Origin: Dallia pectoralis
Lineage: Eukaryota > Chordata > Actinopteri > Esociformes > Umbridae
Direction: 5' to 3'
NCBI GenBank assembly: GCA_029465975.1
Contig: CM055728.1
Coordinates: 9,911,619-9,975,618 of the forward strand
Length of the DNA: 64,000 nt
A program made the translations under genes and the position numbers. Of the stretch, positions 25,016 to 38,579 are shown in pieces. Positions within the stretch are counted from its first letter, which is position 1. Every line of letters starts with the position of its first letter. Below the pieces are notes generated by a model, which was not told where the DNA came from, did no database searches, and saw only the letters and a list, made by a program, of their open reading frames with translations.

Positions 25016-25942
25016 ATGAATGGAATTACACAAACAACCTTCTACTTTGACTTGAAACTGAAAGGTATGCTTCACATTGGCCTAGGCCTCTAACATATTG
25101 AGATTGTTCACCTTGTAGGCTGAATGTGTTTCGCCCACATTGAGACATAGTATTGAATTTGGCCTATTTTTACAATGATTTCAGAGCATGTAGATCCGTA
25201 CATAAATGCAGCATTTGTTTAGCAGGCAGACCAATTCGGAAAGACAAACTAATGTTTTTGTACTGGGTGTTTGCGTTTTATATGACATGTTTTTCTTTCT
25301 GCAGGATGCGCTTCGGTTCTCCTTCTCCTGGCCACATCTAGTTGGTGTTCAGCTCTCCCCTCTGCAGTACTACAGGTCAACTGCAGCTCCCTGGATCTCA
25401 CTGAAGTGCCCCCTTTGTCTCCAGACACCACTGAACTCCACCTCCAGGACAACCATCTGTCCAGAGTACCTCCGGGGCACTTCGACAGGCTGCAGAGCTT
25501 AAGGAGCATCACCCTGTCTGGGAACCCGTTCCACTGCGACTGTGGCATCCAGTACCTGAGGTCCTGGGTGAGAAGGAACCGGGCTGTCGTGTCTGGGGCA
25601 GTGCCCACCTGCGCCAGCCCCAGTAGCGTGGCGCACAGAGAAATATCTTCCCTCAGCGATGACCACTTCTCCTCCTGCGCCCGGCAAAGCTGCGTAGACG
25701 GGCCGTACGGTGTCCTGGTCGGGTCGGTCCTGTGCGGGGTCATCGGCCTGCTGATCTGGGTCCTGAGGTTGGCCAAGAGCTCCACCTTCACTCTGGACAT
25801 CACTCAGAGACACGCAGGGTTAAACCTTGAATCTTTAAGGTCACTGAAGCCTAAACACAGGAGCAGGCTCCGGAGGACTCAGCATGGGGAGAGCGAGAAC
25901 ACGGCCCTTCTCTCTTGGACAGACGACACATCTTTGACATAA
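25016..25942 (+). CDS. gp9: platelet glycoprotein IX-like leucine-rich-repeat membrane protein
   Basis: Two exons, 25016-25064 and 25305-25942, join in phase to about 228 residues. The start ATG at 25016 is the first in a short exon that joins in phase to a hydrophobic signal segment (ASVLLLLATSSWCSA). Then come one leucine-rich repeat (TELHLQDNHLSRVPPGHF), an LRR C-terminal cap (NPFHCDCGIQYLRSW with later CASPS and SSCARQSC), one membrane span (YGVLVGSVLCGVIGLLIWVL) and a basic, Ser/Thr-rich tail of about 55 residues. GPIX and GPIb-beta are single-LRR subunits of the GPIb-IX-V von Willebrand factor receptor on thrombocytes. YLRSW/CASPS and linkage to cnbp (as human GP9) favour GPIX. The N-terminal LRR cap is reduced and the tail is longer than in human GPIX, so GPIb-beta or another small LRR protein remains possible. 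Confidence 0.65.
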
Positions 25943-27030
25943 TTCAAATAGGTTTTGCATTGTCCCTGTTCTTATGGACATAAACTGTATTTTCTTTCAT
26001 CCGATCTGCAAACAAGAGTGAAACAGACATTTTGCGCATGACAGAAACAAAATCAATATAATATATGGCAAAAACAAATGTACTTTTATTTTGTAATACG
26101 TTTTTTTCATGTAAACAAAGTTATGTTAATCTTTAACATTAGTAAACTAAGCTAAAATATCTTCAGTCATTCAAGCAATTTTGACATTTTGACAACATCT
26201 TATAAAACATGCAACACATGAAATAAAATACATTGTTAACCATTTGATACTTTGAAAATATACCTTCTCTTATATTTATATATTTCGTATAAATATAAAT
26301 CCAGTCTTTGCATCTGCAGTCACAGTTGTAATGTAAACAACAACTAAGGGCAAGATTACTAGCCCATAAAGATATGGCAACATTAAATGACAAATAATAA
26401 TTTTGTTCTCTGCAAATACAAGTTGAGTTAACACCGCTAGAAATAAAGTAGACAGCACTGTTGAAAGACGATATTTCACACTAAATGTATTCTTACAGTA
26501 TGGCATAATGAATGAAATCTCATGGCATTCTTGAATAGACATAACAGACTCACAGAAATGCTGTCAGTCTCAGAGATTCTAAATCACATTAATACAAATG
26601 TTGTTAGCAGTCATGAAAATAAATAAGACAAGTTAGATTATCCATTTAACATATTGTCATAATCTTTATATATAGTCGCAACTTAGAGAATATATATATT
26701 AATACAATTACATTTAAAAAGTCACATGCCATTACGTAAAAGTGGGTAAACCCATATAAAACAATAGAAATGACATCTCATTAAAGTACTGAAGTTTAAA
26801 TCTATTTAGTTCCTTCAATGCCCTGACAAGATAAAGTGAACGAGTATGTAATGTTTCCCGAACTAAAACCAAGGGGCTCTCCACGTTCGTTTTATCATAC
26901 ACTACAATTTACAACACAGGACAGATATTAGTCAGGTTGGATCTGCCGTTTATCACTTCAGGACTCCTTCCTGTTAAAGACTTCGAATGGAATCAACGTG
27001 AATTCTATGGCCAGCACAGTCCTGAGAACA
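25943..27030. other. convergent 3' UTR region of gp9-like gene and hdhd5
   Basis: AT-rich sequence lies between two convergent stop codons and must hold both 3' UTRs. I see no additional gene. Confidence 0.6.
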
Positions 27031-30000
27031 TCAAGGAGGCGCAAACTTCTCCGCCTCAAAGACGAGTTCCACGGCGTCAGCCACGTCCTGCACGATGTGT
27101 CCGGGCTCCACGAGCGCCGGGTCAAAGCGGAAGTCACGATGCCCGTGAAACACAGTCTCCTTGATGCACTGGTTAGCGTCGATGGGCACCTCTGTGTGGG
27201 GGTTGTACACCCCAGTGCAAACCAGGATGGACTTGCAGGTGGTGGCAGAGGGCGGAGCCAGCTCGCTCTCCCAGGCGTTCTCAAACTGGTCGTTGTCCTG
27301 CGGCAGGGCGGAGCTGGTGCCTGTGGCGGTGGCCATCTTGGCAACCACGTTGGAGTTCTTCCTCCTGGTCCTCTCCTCCAGATATCTGTTGTAAAGGTTG
27401 GCCCCGTAGATGTCAGTCATTAGGTTATCCCTAAGATGGACAAAAGGAAAGCGGAAAAAGAAAGGGATTCAAGATGGTACAGACAGAACACGCCACATTG
27501 CGGACATCATCGCACAGAACCCGCTTCAAGGTACTAGCTGTGCTTTTAATCACCCCCCAAAAACGCTTTTAACCTAGTTTATTTTGTTCAGTTAGACAAA
27601 TGGCTGCCATTTCTGTGATTTAACGTGACAGCTGTCTCACCCAATAGCATAGAGAGAGGTGATGGGTTGTGTCCAGTTTCTTTCCACAGCCTGGGCTCTT
27701 ATGAGGTACTCTGCAAAGTGATAGGTCAGTTCACTGGGCTTCCCCATCAGAGCCTCGTACTTCATCTCTCTACCCGTAATCTTCTTATATATGTTCTCCA
27801 GGCACACCAGGAACGTCCCATGACCAAACCTAGAGTGGAGATGATACACAAAAGCGACATGAAACAAGAAAGCACTCATAACTGATTTGTCCCATTTTCT
27901 AAATGCCGGACTCCATTGAGCACCAACACATTATGCAACGGAACAAGAACAAAGTCTGTGTGGAAATAAACAAATGTCTTTGGCTCTGTTCATATGCGCC
28001 CTTTCACCACATTTCAACAACAGCTTGGAGCAACCGTGGTTACCGTGGAGACTGGGCTTCGGCCATCCACATTAGGTCCATGTTGCATGCCAGCAGGGGG
28101 AGGTGGGATTGCATCTGATTGTAGTGGGCTCCACTCAGGTTCCCATTGGTCAACAAGATGTCAGTTATCAGCTGGAGGTTAGTCTCCCATCGTATAGGCT
28201 CCCCAAACAAAATGACAGCTAGACCGGAAAGAGAGGATCGACTAGAGCGTAAACGTTCAATCACAATGGCCTTTCAACCATCGAGATCCATCAGAAAATC
28301 TATTCCCAAACACTTACCTTCCACTGTGGGTAGGTTGGCAATGGCACTGGACTGAAATGGGAGGAGAAGAGCTTAGGAAAGCCTCTTAAATATAGCCTGT
28401 CTATGAATGTACTCGTCTATGAATGTACAGACTCACTGGTACTTTGGGTCGTCTGTTGTGGTCCACCATATCCAGCAGAGGAAAGGACTCTCTCAGCGTG
28501 TCTATACTGACCACGTTCTGGAAGCCCAGGCTATACATGGTTAAGGAAGACACACAGCATTGGTTATAATCAGCCGACTTCATCTCTATTTGACACGCTT
28601 TATTTTCTCTAGTAAGGCCACGCTTGATGACCTCCGCCAGTAGATTTTAAATTAATACTTATTGGCAATATCCAGGACCGGTCCTTGTCCCGACACCAGA
28701 ACACACTTCTCATGGTACTTTGTGAACATCCTCAATGGGCTGTGTGACATGATCACCTGATCCATGGCGATCTGGAAACAAATAACTGTTGTCAGATGAG
28801 ACTGATTTAGAGACAGACCGCAATGCATCAGGAAATTAAATTTGCAACCGCTCGCAGACACACAAAAGTCAATTCATTCTGAAATGGTGAAATTGTCTAT
28901 GCATCTCTTTTTGACCTTTACTTTTTTTGCATGCTCCTGAGAGTTTGTTCAAAGTCAAAATATAATGTAGAAAATGTACATGTTCAGCAATCCTCACTGT
29001 ATGAGCCAAGTTAAAAAAGAAAATGCCACCAAGTGATTTTTATCTTCTTCCTGTCCTGGTTTATGTCATAGTGATGAAGTTGTTCTGGCTAACATGGACT
29101 AAAACAATGACAGCGAGACTGTCTAGTCATTGTGGTTGTGGAGTGTTCTGAAACACTTACCGGCACTCCCAGGATATGTGAGAGCTGGTCCGCTTTTGTC
29201 TGCCGCATGCAATTCCCTGCATTCGTGACAAAAACAACAGGCACCACAAATTGTCCCTGAGAGTTGACCAGTTTTTGGAAGGTCTTTTTTGCGGCAGGAA
29301 TAGGCATCTTTCCCCGGACAAGAACTCCATCGATGTCAAACAGCAGGCCAAAGCGTGGTTGAGCCTGAAGAACAGATCAAGAGAGAGAATGGCTTATTCC
29401 AGTGTCTAGATCTAAGATGATAACATAAATGTGACATATCGCCCTATCATGATTCATACATTAACTACAACACAATAAGATCCAAATGCAGAACATCCAA
29501 AACCATGGTCCTGAGATGGTACTTCACAACACAACAGAACAATTGGCACTAGATAATTTAGTTTTATAACATGAGGCAACTAACAGGTTTCCAAAGAAGT
29601 TAGTGCCTAAACTGCACGTGCATCAGTCACAAGAAAATGCTAAATTAATTATTCTGTCAACCAAAGAAGAATAATTTGTTAGATATGTAGACAATTGAAT
29701 CAATGCAATTTTCTATAAAAGGAGTTATTGTTTTTATATGTGTCTATGTAAGTGCATGATATATTTAAAGATGCTATCGTGCCTTACAGCAGAAACACAT
29801 TACTGTTGATCTAAATGGCTCACACGCAATCCTAATGTCATTCGAAACTTCACTATGCTGGTTGAAAATTAGTAATACATTTCATCATGCAAAATGAACT
29901 ACATGTAAAGTATGATTTAAAATAATCAAAATATATATTATTAATAGTATGCCTATTTTTATGTTGTTCTTTGGGTAATGTTTTACTGACACAGTCCATT

Positions 30001-31391
30001 ACAGAATGGATTATCAGAACATTATGGCCCAATACGCAATGTACCAACTCAAAGCCCTCGATATGTGTATAGAGTATAATTAGCATTTTGGATTGGAAAA
30101 GGGACAACAGCTGTTTTTTGTAGTTACAACACATCCTGGGGTGCATCACCATGCACAGTGGTTTGCTGTGGTATATTGCCAATATTTTATTGTACAAACT
30201 AAACTGGTTGGTTTGAGTCGTTATTCTGATCGGCTGATATCCAGGGTTTATGACCATATCACGGGTATGACATTACTTAAGTGCTGTGTCATACCAGGGA
30301 TACTCTGCAATTAGTCGTGCCTAAGAACAGCTCTTAGCCATGGTATGTTGTCCCTATACCACATCCCTTTGTGCCTGATTGCTCCCATATACCACGAGTA
30401 TGACATTAGATCACTGATCTAATTGTTCTTGTAAGCTGTTTATCAGAGCAATGGGGCATCTGTGATATATTATCAATATAAGTATATAATACAGCTAATC
30501 ACTGTGTCTGTTCACTCCACAATGTGTGCTGCCTAACTTATTTTTGGTTTATAATAATATCAAATTTAACATTACATTGTAGTAAATGAGGCAATTTTGT
30601 CAAGCTATTAAAGACAACAAACCAACAATACAACCAGAGCCATTCTGTGTATTTGAAATGTTTGAGTGTCCTGAGGAATCACTGCTATGCTTTTATCCTA
30701 TCTAATCAATCTAGCGGTTGATGTCACAACTCCAGCATTATTTAGAGAATAATGATATGCTGAACTACCTCTCAGGTTGAGGGGATTTTGTTGGATAGTT
30801 ATTGTATTCCCATGTTTTGCTTTTTCACATGGTCCTAACAATATCATACAGATACGTGGGGTACAGAAGCAGCGTTGACTGCAGTGCATCTGAAACCAAA
30901 GGCAGACATCTCTGTGTATATGACAACAGAAGGCATCTGCAGAAGCAAACATATCCGCAACAAAACATCACAACCGAGTAGTGACAAAAGATTGAATAAA
31001 TTACAAAATGTGTCATAAAAATGGGGACGCTGTTAAGGTAGGAAAAGGTGTATACATTGATTGTTACCACCATTGAAATGTGCAACATCTGTCGACATTT
31101 ATAAATCGTAATTAGTCTAAAATCGTTTAGAGACTACCGTCAGAAAAATGCTGTGATTCTTCCCTCCTATGACCCGGACATATTCGGCTACAATGTATCA
31201 ATTGCCTGCGGAAGTCTACAATTGACATGTGCGAACTCATGTGGAAGCAACAGCTGCAGTTCAAATCGTACCTTGCTGCCGGACACGGTTCCGCTATGCA
31301 CGCACTGAGAACCGGCAAATCCAGCTTTCCGCCTGACTTGTCGGTAACACAGGGCGTTCAGAGCCCGGTAAAACCGCAGGAGTCCCCTCAT
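27031..31391 (-). CDS. hdhd5: haloacid dehalogenase-like hydrolase domain-containing 5 (CECR5)
   Basis: Eight coding exons on the minus strand: 31391-31272, 29364-29161, 28771-28659, 28530-28437, 28351-28318, 28218-28044, 27829-27641 and 27430-27031. They total 1329 nt, 442 residues (human about 423). The Arg-rich, acid-free N-terminus (MRGLLRFYRALNALCYRQVRRK) fits the mitochondrial targeting expected for the family. HAD motif I is FGLLFDIDGVLVRG and motif II lies in VVFVTNAGN. Later conserved blocks are YHEKCVLVSGQGPVLD, FGEPIRWETNLQLI and FGHGTFLVCLENIYKK, and the acidic motif is GDNLMTDIYGANLY. No in vivo substrate is established that I know of. Frame is intact throughout. Its intron 1 carries a repeat near 30.1-30.5 kb. 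Confidence 0.95.
30130..30480. repeat. palindromic MITE-like repeat in hdhd5 intron 1 (tentative)
   Basis: The stretch repeats TGGTATATTGCC, CCATGGTATGTTGTCCC, TATACCAC and GGTATGACATT-like phrases in both orientations. This resembles small DNA-transposon derivatives in teleosts. The ends are not clear. Confidence 0.35.
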
Positions 31392-33012
31392 CTCCCACCT
31401 TCACCGGGAACCGAAAGAGAATGAAGCCCCGAATTAACAACAGCCGGCGTTGGCTAGCTGCCTGTTAGATAGGGCTTGTTTTCCTCGATCTTTTCTCCCC
31501 CCATGAAATGTTTCGGGGCGTGGCTGAATGACGACATAATGATAAGTAGGAGGTCCTTGCTGTTCTGAACGTAAGACAGCGGCAAGACGAACTGTGGTGG
31601 ACTGCAGTGCCCGCTGCCATTTTGAACATCAGGTATCCAAATGCACGGGGAAAAACAGCAGCGAATATTAATCTGAGGGTATTGATTCAGATGCATAATG
31701 AATGCAATACACCAAACAAAAATGCACAGCCCGAATAGATCAACAAAACTGTACTAAATTTTCCGAGAAGTCGCATGTGGGTCCCATATATAGGCTGGCT
31801 AAATTTATTCTGCGACTGCCACTAGAGAATTTGACATGGAAACCTGAACCAATGGTAAAGCGATGACAGGAGGATTCCCCATGCAGGAACCGGTTCTACA
31901 TTCTCTCCGGAGATAAGGGTTGCAGCCACCGGCAATGGGTGTTTTGAAAATGGTAAGACCTTTTTCCCCAAAAAATTAAGTGCAGGAACCTTTTGGGCTT
32001 TTCAACCTCAGCTTAACTTCTGCCCTAAAAATATAAAACAGCTATGAATGCCGTTTAACTACAGTAAACATACAGCTTAGAAAGAAATGCTGAGACCAGA
32101 ATCTTCCTCCCCGTGCTCCTCCCGCTTTATTGATAGTTTAAAATTACATTTCTATGTTCTAGGACTTCAGTTGCATTTTCCTTCCGACTTAAAAACTGAG
32201 TACAAGCAAATGGTATTTTTACAGTAGTCTAAGTGATATTGTACAAAAATAACATTTGATTTCTGTGAAAACATTCTCCATTCCCAAATAACTGCTAATT
32301 CTGATGATCTCTGACAACTGTTCTTAACGCTAATTTTTTCCACCCAAGATAAATATTCCCCAAATCATATTTGTGAAACATCTACCGTGGACTATTTTGT
32401 GATAGCCTGCGCCATGAAATTGTAAACACATTTCTTTTTTATAAAAGAACTTAAGATTCTTTCAATTCCTCCAAAATGTAACGGCATTTACCGATTTAAC
32501 ATGTCGTTTGTTATCGCCCGGCACTTAGCTGCTGGTTGGGCCCATATGCAGATGGATCGTATGCTGTGACCTGTTCCCACACCATACGCTCTTGGCCAAC
32601 TCATGTTTTCCCACTAAAACAAACTAAAAATAACCATACATGGAAGTTCAGGTTCCTTTTTTACTCCCTTCGTCCTTCCCATCTTACTGAGACTTACGTT
32701 CCACAAGCCCAGGTCCACTATATCCCACACATAGTCCCATTCATTCATCTCTGCTCACCAGTGGCTGGGAAAGGGGGTTCTTTAACAAAGCATTATACAT
32801 ACTGTAACACCGCTACCAAACTAAACAAACATTTTTTTGTATTGAATGCATAAAGATATTTCCCCCCTTTCTTCATATTACATGTCGAGAGGCTCACTGG
32901 CCCGGGACTAGCCTCTGTCAGCCAACCTTTGGCCAGTGAAGAGGATTCAGAGAAAATAATACAACCAACCATCAAATCAGAAAAAAATAGGAGGGGCAAC
33001 AAAGGGCACTGA
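31392..33012. other. hdhd5 5' flank and cnbp 3' UTR
   Basis: Both genes are on the minus strand, so this is the promoter side of hdhd5 and the downstream side of cnbp. A minus-strand AATAAA (TTTATT at 32127-32132) could end the cnbp transcript with a 3' UTR of nearly 0.9 kb. No further gene is visible. Confidence 0.5.
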
Positions 33013-34333
33013 TTATGCGGTGGCTTCGATGGTACACTCCTTCGCCAGGTGGCCGGTGTTGCCACACTTGTAGCAGTTAACCTCACTGGCTTTGCTGCAC
33101 TGCACAGCAACATGGCCGATCTCGCCACACCTGGAGAGGCAACATAGCAGGATTTCAACTGATTGAACGTAATATGTAACAATTGATTGACAGGGGAGCA
33201 AAAAAAGAGCAATGCAAAAATGATTTGCCAAACTCTAAAAGCAGATGAACCATGTTAACAGCATTAAAACATATTTAGATACAGAGCACAGCTACTTGTA
33301 AGCTTGGTATTCATAATAGGTGGTACATACTTATAAGTTCCTAAAACCTTTCCTCAGATAAGGGGAGGGTACTAGTTACTGAATGTCACCCAAAGCATGT
33401 ACTAGTCAAGTGTGCTCTGTGCATGGGAACAGGCAGGTGTGAGTCATACCTTGAGCAAATAAAAAAAATTGTGGTCACTCACCTGTAACATTTGACTTTA
33501 TTGCAAAGTTTCTGGATGTGACCGAAGCCTCCGCAGGAATAGCACTTCTGCTCGTTGGCATGGTCGCAGTCGCGGGCCACGTGGCCAGCTTTGCCACAGC
33601 TGTAGCAGCACTGCTCCCTTTCCTTCTTGGGTTCCTTGCAGTCCCGGGAAATATGGCCACTTCTGTGGCAGTTGTAGCAAGCTGAGGAGAGGGTACAGTA
33701 TGTTTAATATGTGTTCTATTTTATAAACACACAACATGAAGTTGTGTTAATTAATATCATGTAGTTCTGACAACCACATGCAATCAATAATTCATACTCT
33801 TAAACACATGATAGTATCGAGGATGCGTTAACCATTGCTACCTGCAAAGCAGTCCATACCAGAACTACACATTTAAGAAGTTCGTCAGTCAAACCACGTG
33901 TGAACCTAAAGGAGGTAAAGACTCTCACCATCTTCGGTCTGTTCACAGTCCCTAGCAATGTGACCTTGCTCTCCACAGCGATAGCAGAACAGATCTAGAG
34001 AAAGAAAGGTGACCAAGGTTTACTCCATGGACATGCGTTAACAGACACACAGACTGTGAGGAACATCTATCCATATGCTACCAATTTGAAGCTGCGCTTG
34101 TGAACATAATGACGACAATTATTTACAAAATTGTTCTACACTGTTCATTCTTCTCCGCTCGAAAAAGCAGTCACACAGTGCAGAATCAGTGAGTGTGCGT
34201 CCTAAAAACCAAGAAAAGTACCCTTTCCTCTTCCTCGGCCCCTGCCGCGACCGCGCCCCCCAGCCTCGGGACAGTTCTTGATCCAATGCCCAGGACGGCC
34301 ACATCGGAAGCACTCGCTGCTACTCATCTCCAT
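33013..34333 (-). CDS. cnbp: cellular nucleic acid-binding protein (CCHC zinc-knuckle protein)
   Basis: Four coding exons on the minus strand: 34333-34222, 33994-33929, 33681-33483 and 33130-33013, 495 nt in frame. There are seven CX2CX4HX4C knuckles: CFRCGRPGHWIKNC, CYRCGEQGHIARDC, CYNCHRSGHISRDC, CYSCGKAGHVARDC, CYSCGGFGHIQKLC, CYRCGEIGHVAVQC and CYKCGNTGHLAKEC. An RG-repeat linker (GGRGRGRGRGRGK) follows knuckle 1, and the end is TIEATA as in mammals. CNBP binds single-stranded G-rich DNA and RNA and supports translation. Two in-frame ATGs lie six bases apart; MSSSECF at 34327 matches the mammalian start, while the one at 34333 adds Met-Glu. The length (162-164) is shorter than human (177) mainly in the linker. 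The exon boundary after knuckle 1 is a common alternative-splicing region in this gene. Confidence 0.97.
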
Positions 34334-35822
34334 AATCTGGAACAAACACAGGCACATTCTTATGTAAAAGTAGTCTCACATTCCTGCACATTTAAAAAAA
34401 AAAAAAAAAACAGGGCAGTCCAGACAGAAGAGGCAAAGGTCAGGTGTGGCTAATAAAAACTATACAGATCAATGACTTCTCTTGACTAAAAAAAAAATGA
34501 TTGACTGACCAACACAGTGTGGGTAGTAAGCCCAGATCTCTAGTTAGCTTGTGGCCACTACTATTCTAAAATGTCAAAAGGAAGGATCGGTATGCCACCT
34601 GTCAGTAGTTGCCTTTCGTTGAATTACAGACACATGCTATGCTGGTATTCAAGAGGCAACACGTGTGACAAGCATGAACTCAGTCTGGGAATAATGAAAT
34701 CGTGTTATTTATTTGCCCGAAACCAGCTAATAACCCTGATCCACCATCGTTTGCTGTAAGTTTTAAGTCAAGACGTGAGATACTTCCATAAACAAACAAT
34801 TGACAGTTAACATATTTGAACTAGATAAGGAGACCATGCTCATGGTAGCACTAATAGAACCGCACTGCACTTACACAGCTGAAAAACCAATAAGATTTAA
34901 TATTAGGCACTTTTGTTTACAAGTTAGCTGGATAGTTAGCTAACGTGTACGGTTAGTGTAAATTATTTTTTACTAGCTAGGTACAGTACATGAAATTACT
35001 GAAATGGCACGTTAGTTTTACCGCAATACTATAATGTCTAGGTTTTGGCTACAACATGCATGCAAACGGACACGCGACTATAACGGGCCTGCACATTAAA
35101 TGCTAACTAGCCACAGTAGCTTGTAACACGGTAATGAAACATGTCACGTCTCACCATTTGATTACCATTTGCAATGCAGCATTGCGCACACAAATCAGTC
35201 AAACGGTGAAATTAAGCTTCGACTACCGCGTAACAAATTATTTTTTTTATTGCATAAATGGTCGGCGACAGCGTTAGAAGCGCGAGCAACGCACGCGGAG
35301 GCTTTCTGGCCTTGTCACGTTGAGATGGCAGCAGCAGCATGCTGTGTAATATTAGCTCACCGCTAACGTTATGATATTAGCTCAGCGCTAACGTTATGAC
35401 CACCTCTGCAGTAGCAAATGTGCAACTGGCATTGCAAGGCCGTGATGGAGGCATATGCATATTACATGTTTCAATTATCCGCCATTTTAACATTTAACCG
35501 CAACGAATGTAAATTGGCATCTATATAAATCCGAACTATTGTGGTCAAGCTAAATTAGCTACGAATATTGGTGATTTCCCGTGCATGAAAAACCACGTCG
35601 TTGTAGTAGCTAGGCCGTCCACGGACCAACCTACTAGAAAAGGCTAAGTAGCTAATGCTACTCGTTAGCTAACATTAGCAATACACATATATATCCATGA
35701 AAACACGGAATGCCGAGGCGAACTGGATTGCATGGTGGTTATGTGTTTGATACTTTCTCTGAAATAAAAACAATTCGAATACACCGATATTTTGTAATTG
35801 AGCGTGTTTTTTTATTACTCAC

Positions 35823-35890
35823 CTTACTTAGCTACCTAGCTACGCGACTCTGATGTTTACGCCTCCTCTCTCCTTTGCGCCACATGCGGT
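35823..35890 (-). promoter_or_regulatory. probable noncoding first exon and core promoter of cnbp
   Basis: On the minus strand a good donor (TAAGTAAG|GTGAGT, exon end at 35823) follows ATG-poor sequence, and the coding exon acceptor is at 34337. Upstream (higher coordinates) a CCAAT box lies at about 35970 in a GC-richer region to about 36060. The transcription start itself is not determined. Confidence 0.55.
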
Positions 35891-35899
35891 GTGAACGCG

Positions 35900-38320
35900 A
35901 GTTCCTTGAGTGTCATTCACGCGATCCACTCAACGCTGCCGCAGCACTTGGGCGCGTTTGGTTTTCCCGGACCAATCGCAAACGACGCCATGTGGACACC
36001 GCCTCCATTCCGTAGCGAATCACCGAGCAAGTCGGGGGTTATGTCCCGCCTCCCACGTGAACACCTGACCAGTGACCACTCAAGCCATCGTGATTTTGCA
36101 CTGACACTGGAGCCGGGCCATGCAATCTTTTTTTTAATGGTAACCCCCTACACCCACAGCCATTGAATGACATTTTACATAGTTACATGTCAGTGTATTC
36201 CCAAGCAGGCGGTGACCTGAATTTTCTAACAAATGAACTTAATCTGGAGTTTATCCAATGACGTGTGAGTGTGACACACAAATATAGTTGTGTTGGTTGA
36301 ATGTGACCCTTCACAGCCATCAGCTGCATCATACAGGATAACTCTTTCCATTGAATTGTGGGTGATAACAACCCTGAAAATGAGCACAGTTGTCCTCTCG
36401 TCCCCTTAAGCTAAATCAAGGGCTAGGTTGGAGGGCTTTTTTAAATTGGACCGGTTCTTAAGACCGCAATCAACACTGCATCCTGTCTAGATAGGGATTC
36501 CCCAGAGGGAAAGTGGCTTGGGACTGTCTACTTTGCAAATAGATACCAGCCAATGTTGTGCAGTAAGAAAAGGATAAACACAGCTGCTCTGTAACGTGGC
36601 CTGCAGTCAGTACTGTCAAATATCAGATGATCTCATACAAATGCAATAAGGGAACCGGTTACTCATTTGATACATTCTCATTCGCCTCCTATCTTCATGC
36701 TGTGAAAGGCTGCCTAAACATTATATCGGTGTTTACAGGCAATTGTCTTCTCATGGACGTACATGTAATAAATCAAACATAATTCGCTGTCATTTAATAT
36801 TGAACATAGTCAAATAGAGGTTGAGACTATTTTTGTTAGGTGAATGCATGCAGAATGATCCACCTCTGTTCCACACAGAGGTTGCATTGATACACTAAAT
36901 CAAGGCATTCCAGCTCTAAGTGCTGGCCAGATCAATACTAGGAAAAAGGCGTCATTCTTCTCTTAAGGTGGCTTGTACTGTCGGGCACATGTAAAATGTA
37001 GGCCAGTTTCACTTCGATGAGGAAAGATATTGAAACCGTTAATTGTCGGGTCCCTTTCTCCACAGGGATTCTCTGAATGAGACGGTATCAGTTTGCCTCA
37101 GTCAGAGACACTTATCCCTACGTGTAACGCTTTACCGGTTGTCTCACACCCTTGCAGATTGCCTTTGTACTGGGAGGGATGATGAAACTGCATGCAAATG
37201 GGATTCCTTAAAATCAAACAGTGACAAAGCCCTGCCCATCAATATCTTTGGCCCAGCCCTCAGCCTCTCGGGCTTAATGCACAGTGTTTGCATTGGTATT
37301 TCCTGGTATATGTTACTGTCACGGTAGGAATTGGGTTGTTATTTGAAGGATTATTTTGTTCAAAGTAAGTAAAAATATATCATAAAAGTGAACGGGAAAT
37401 CAGGAAAATGATAAGAGAACACACTGCTTAATATCCCATGCAGGCTACACTCAGTGTGCCCATAGCATCCTGGATGCTGTGATTGTGAGGAAAGAAATAT
37501 TGCGATAACGCTGTCTGGTCTTTTTATATTGGCTTTGTCGAGAGATATTGATGTCATCAGTTGTGATTACATCAGGGGACCTTTGATTGGGGTCCTGATC
37601 TTTAACACATGGTGAGTTGAAGGTTTGAAGGTAAGATTGTATTGCACTGTCCCATTGTGCCACTTCCGTGGATACACTTTCATCCTCGTCTTTTGAGGAA
37701 GCAATATGTGTCATGATTAGAACAGCATGTCAAATAGATGCAGACTTAATTATCATTATTCAGTTGTAAGATATGCTTTTATGAATGTTATGCTATATTG
37801 ACAGTGACAGTGGGAAATATAGAGATTTGCTGAGAATCGATGTTGCAGCAGTACTTGGGACCCTGAGACTAAAACCAATGGACCATCTAAGCCACAGATG
37901 CAGTGACTTCAAAATGAACATGTAAATGTAGGTTATCTCATTTCTATTTTCCTTGAAAATGTCCCAAACACATGACAGACAGAATTAGTTTGATCACAAT
38001 TTACATAGTTAAGCCCTGTTAACCGGATATTTAACTCCTGGTACAGACTAGAAAATAGCTTGAGTTTAGACTAAGGGTATTATGCTCTAGCCCTCTAAAC
38101 CAGTTCCAAGCCATATTTTATTACAACCCCCCAATCATTTAGACCTGGGACACCAGGTGGGTGCAATTAATGATGAGGTTGAACAGAAAACCATAATTTT
38201 TTCAAGGAAGTGGCCTGTGGGTAGTGCCTTCTTTTCACCAGATGATGGGGTGCTTGCATGTAGTTCTTTTTATGGATTTTTCATTCTTAAATACACTTTA
38301 AAGCATCTTTTTTGTTTTGG
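35900..38320. other. intergenic sequence between cnbp and raf1
   Basis: The first about 170 bp are GC-richer and belong to the cnbp promoter. The rest shows no gene, RNA or clear mobile element. Confidence 0.5.
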
Positions 38321-38332
38321 AAGGATGGGCCA

Positions 38333-38426
38333 GCTAATTTTTCTCCACACCTCTGATTGGCCAGCTAATTTTTCTCCACACCTCTGATTGGCCAGCTCAC
38401 TTTTCTCCATACTTCTGATTGGCCAG
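38333..38426. repeat. 31-bp repeat, three copies
   Basis: Three head-to-tail copies of CTGATTGGCCAGC followed by TTTTTCTCCACAC. Each contains an inverted-CCAAT core (ATTGG), but there is no gene start nearby. Confidence 0.85.
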
Positions 38427-38579
38427 CGCATCCTTCTGAGGAGTATTATCAGAATTATTCACCAAGACCGTTTAGAACAAACAAGGAATTTGTTCTGACC
38501 CGCAACACGAGCTATATAAAAAAAAATACTAGAATCTGTTATATGTAAGGTGCAAATGTCAAGCAAGTTGTAACTGTCT

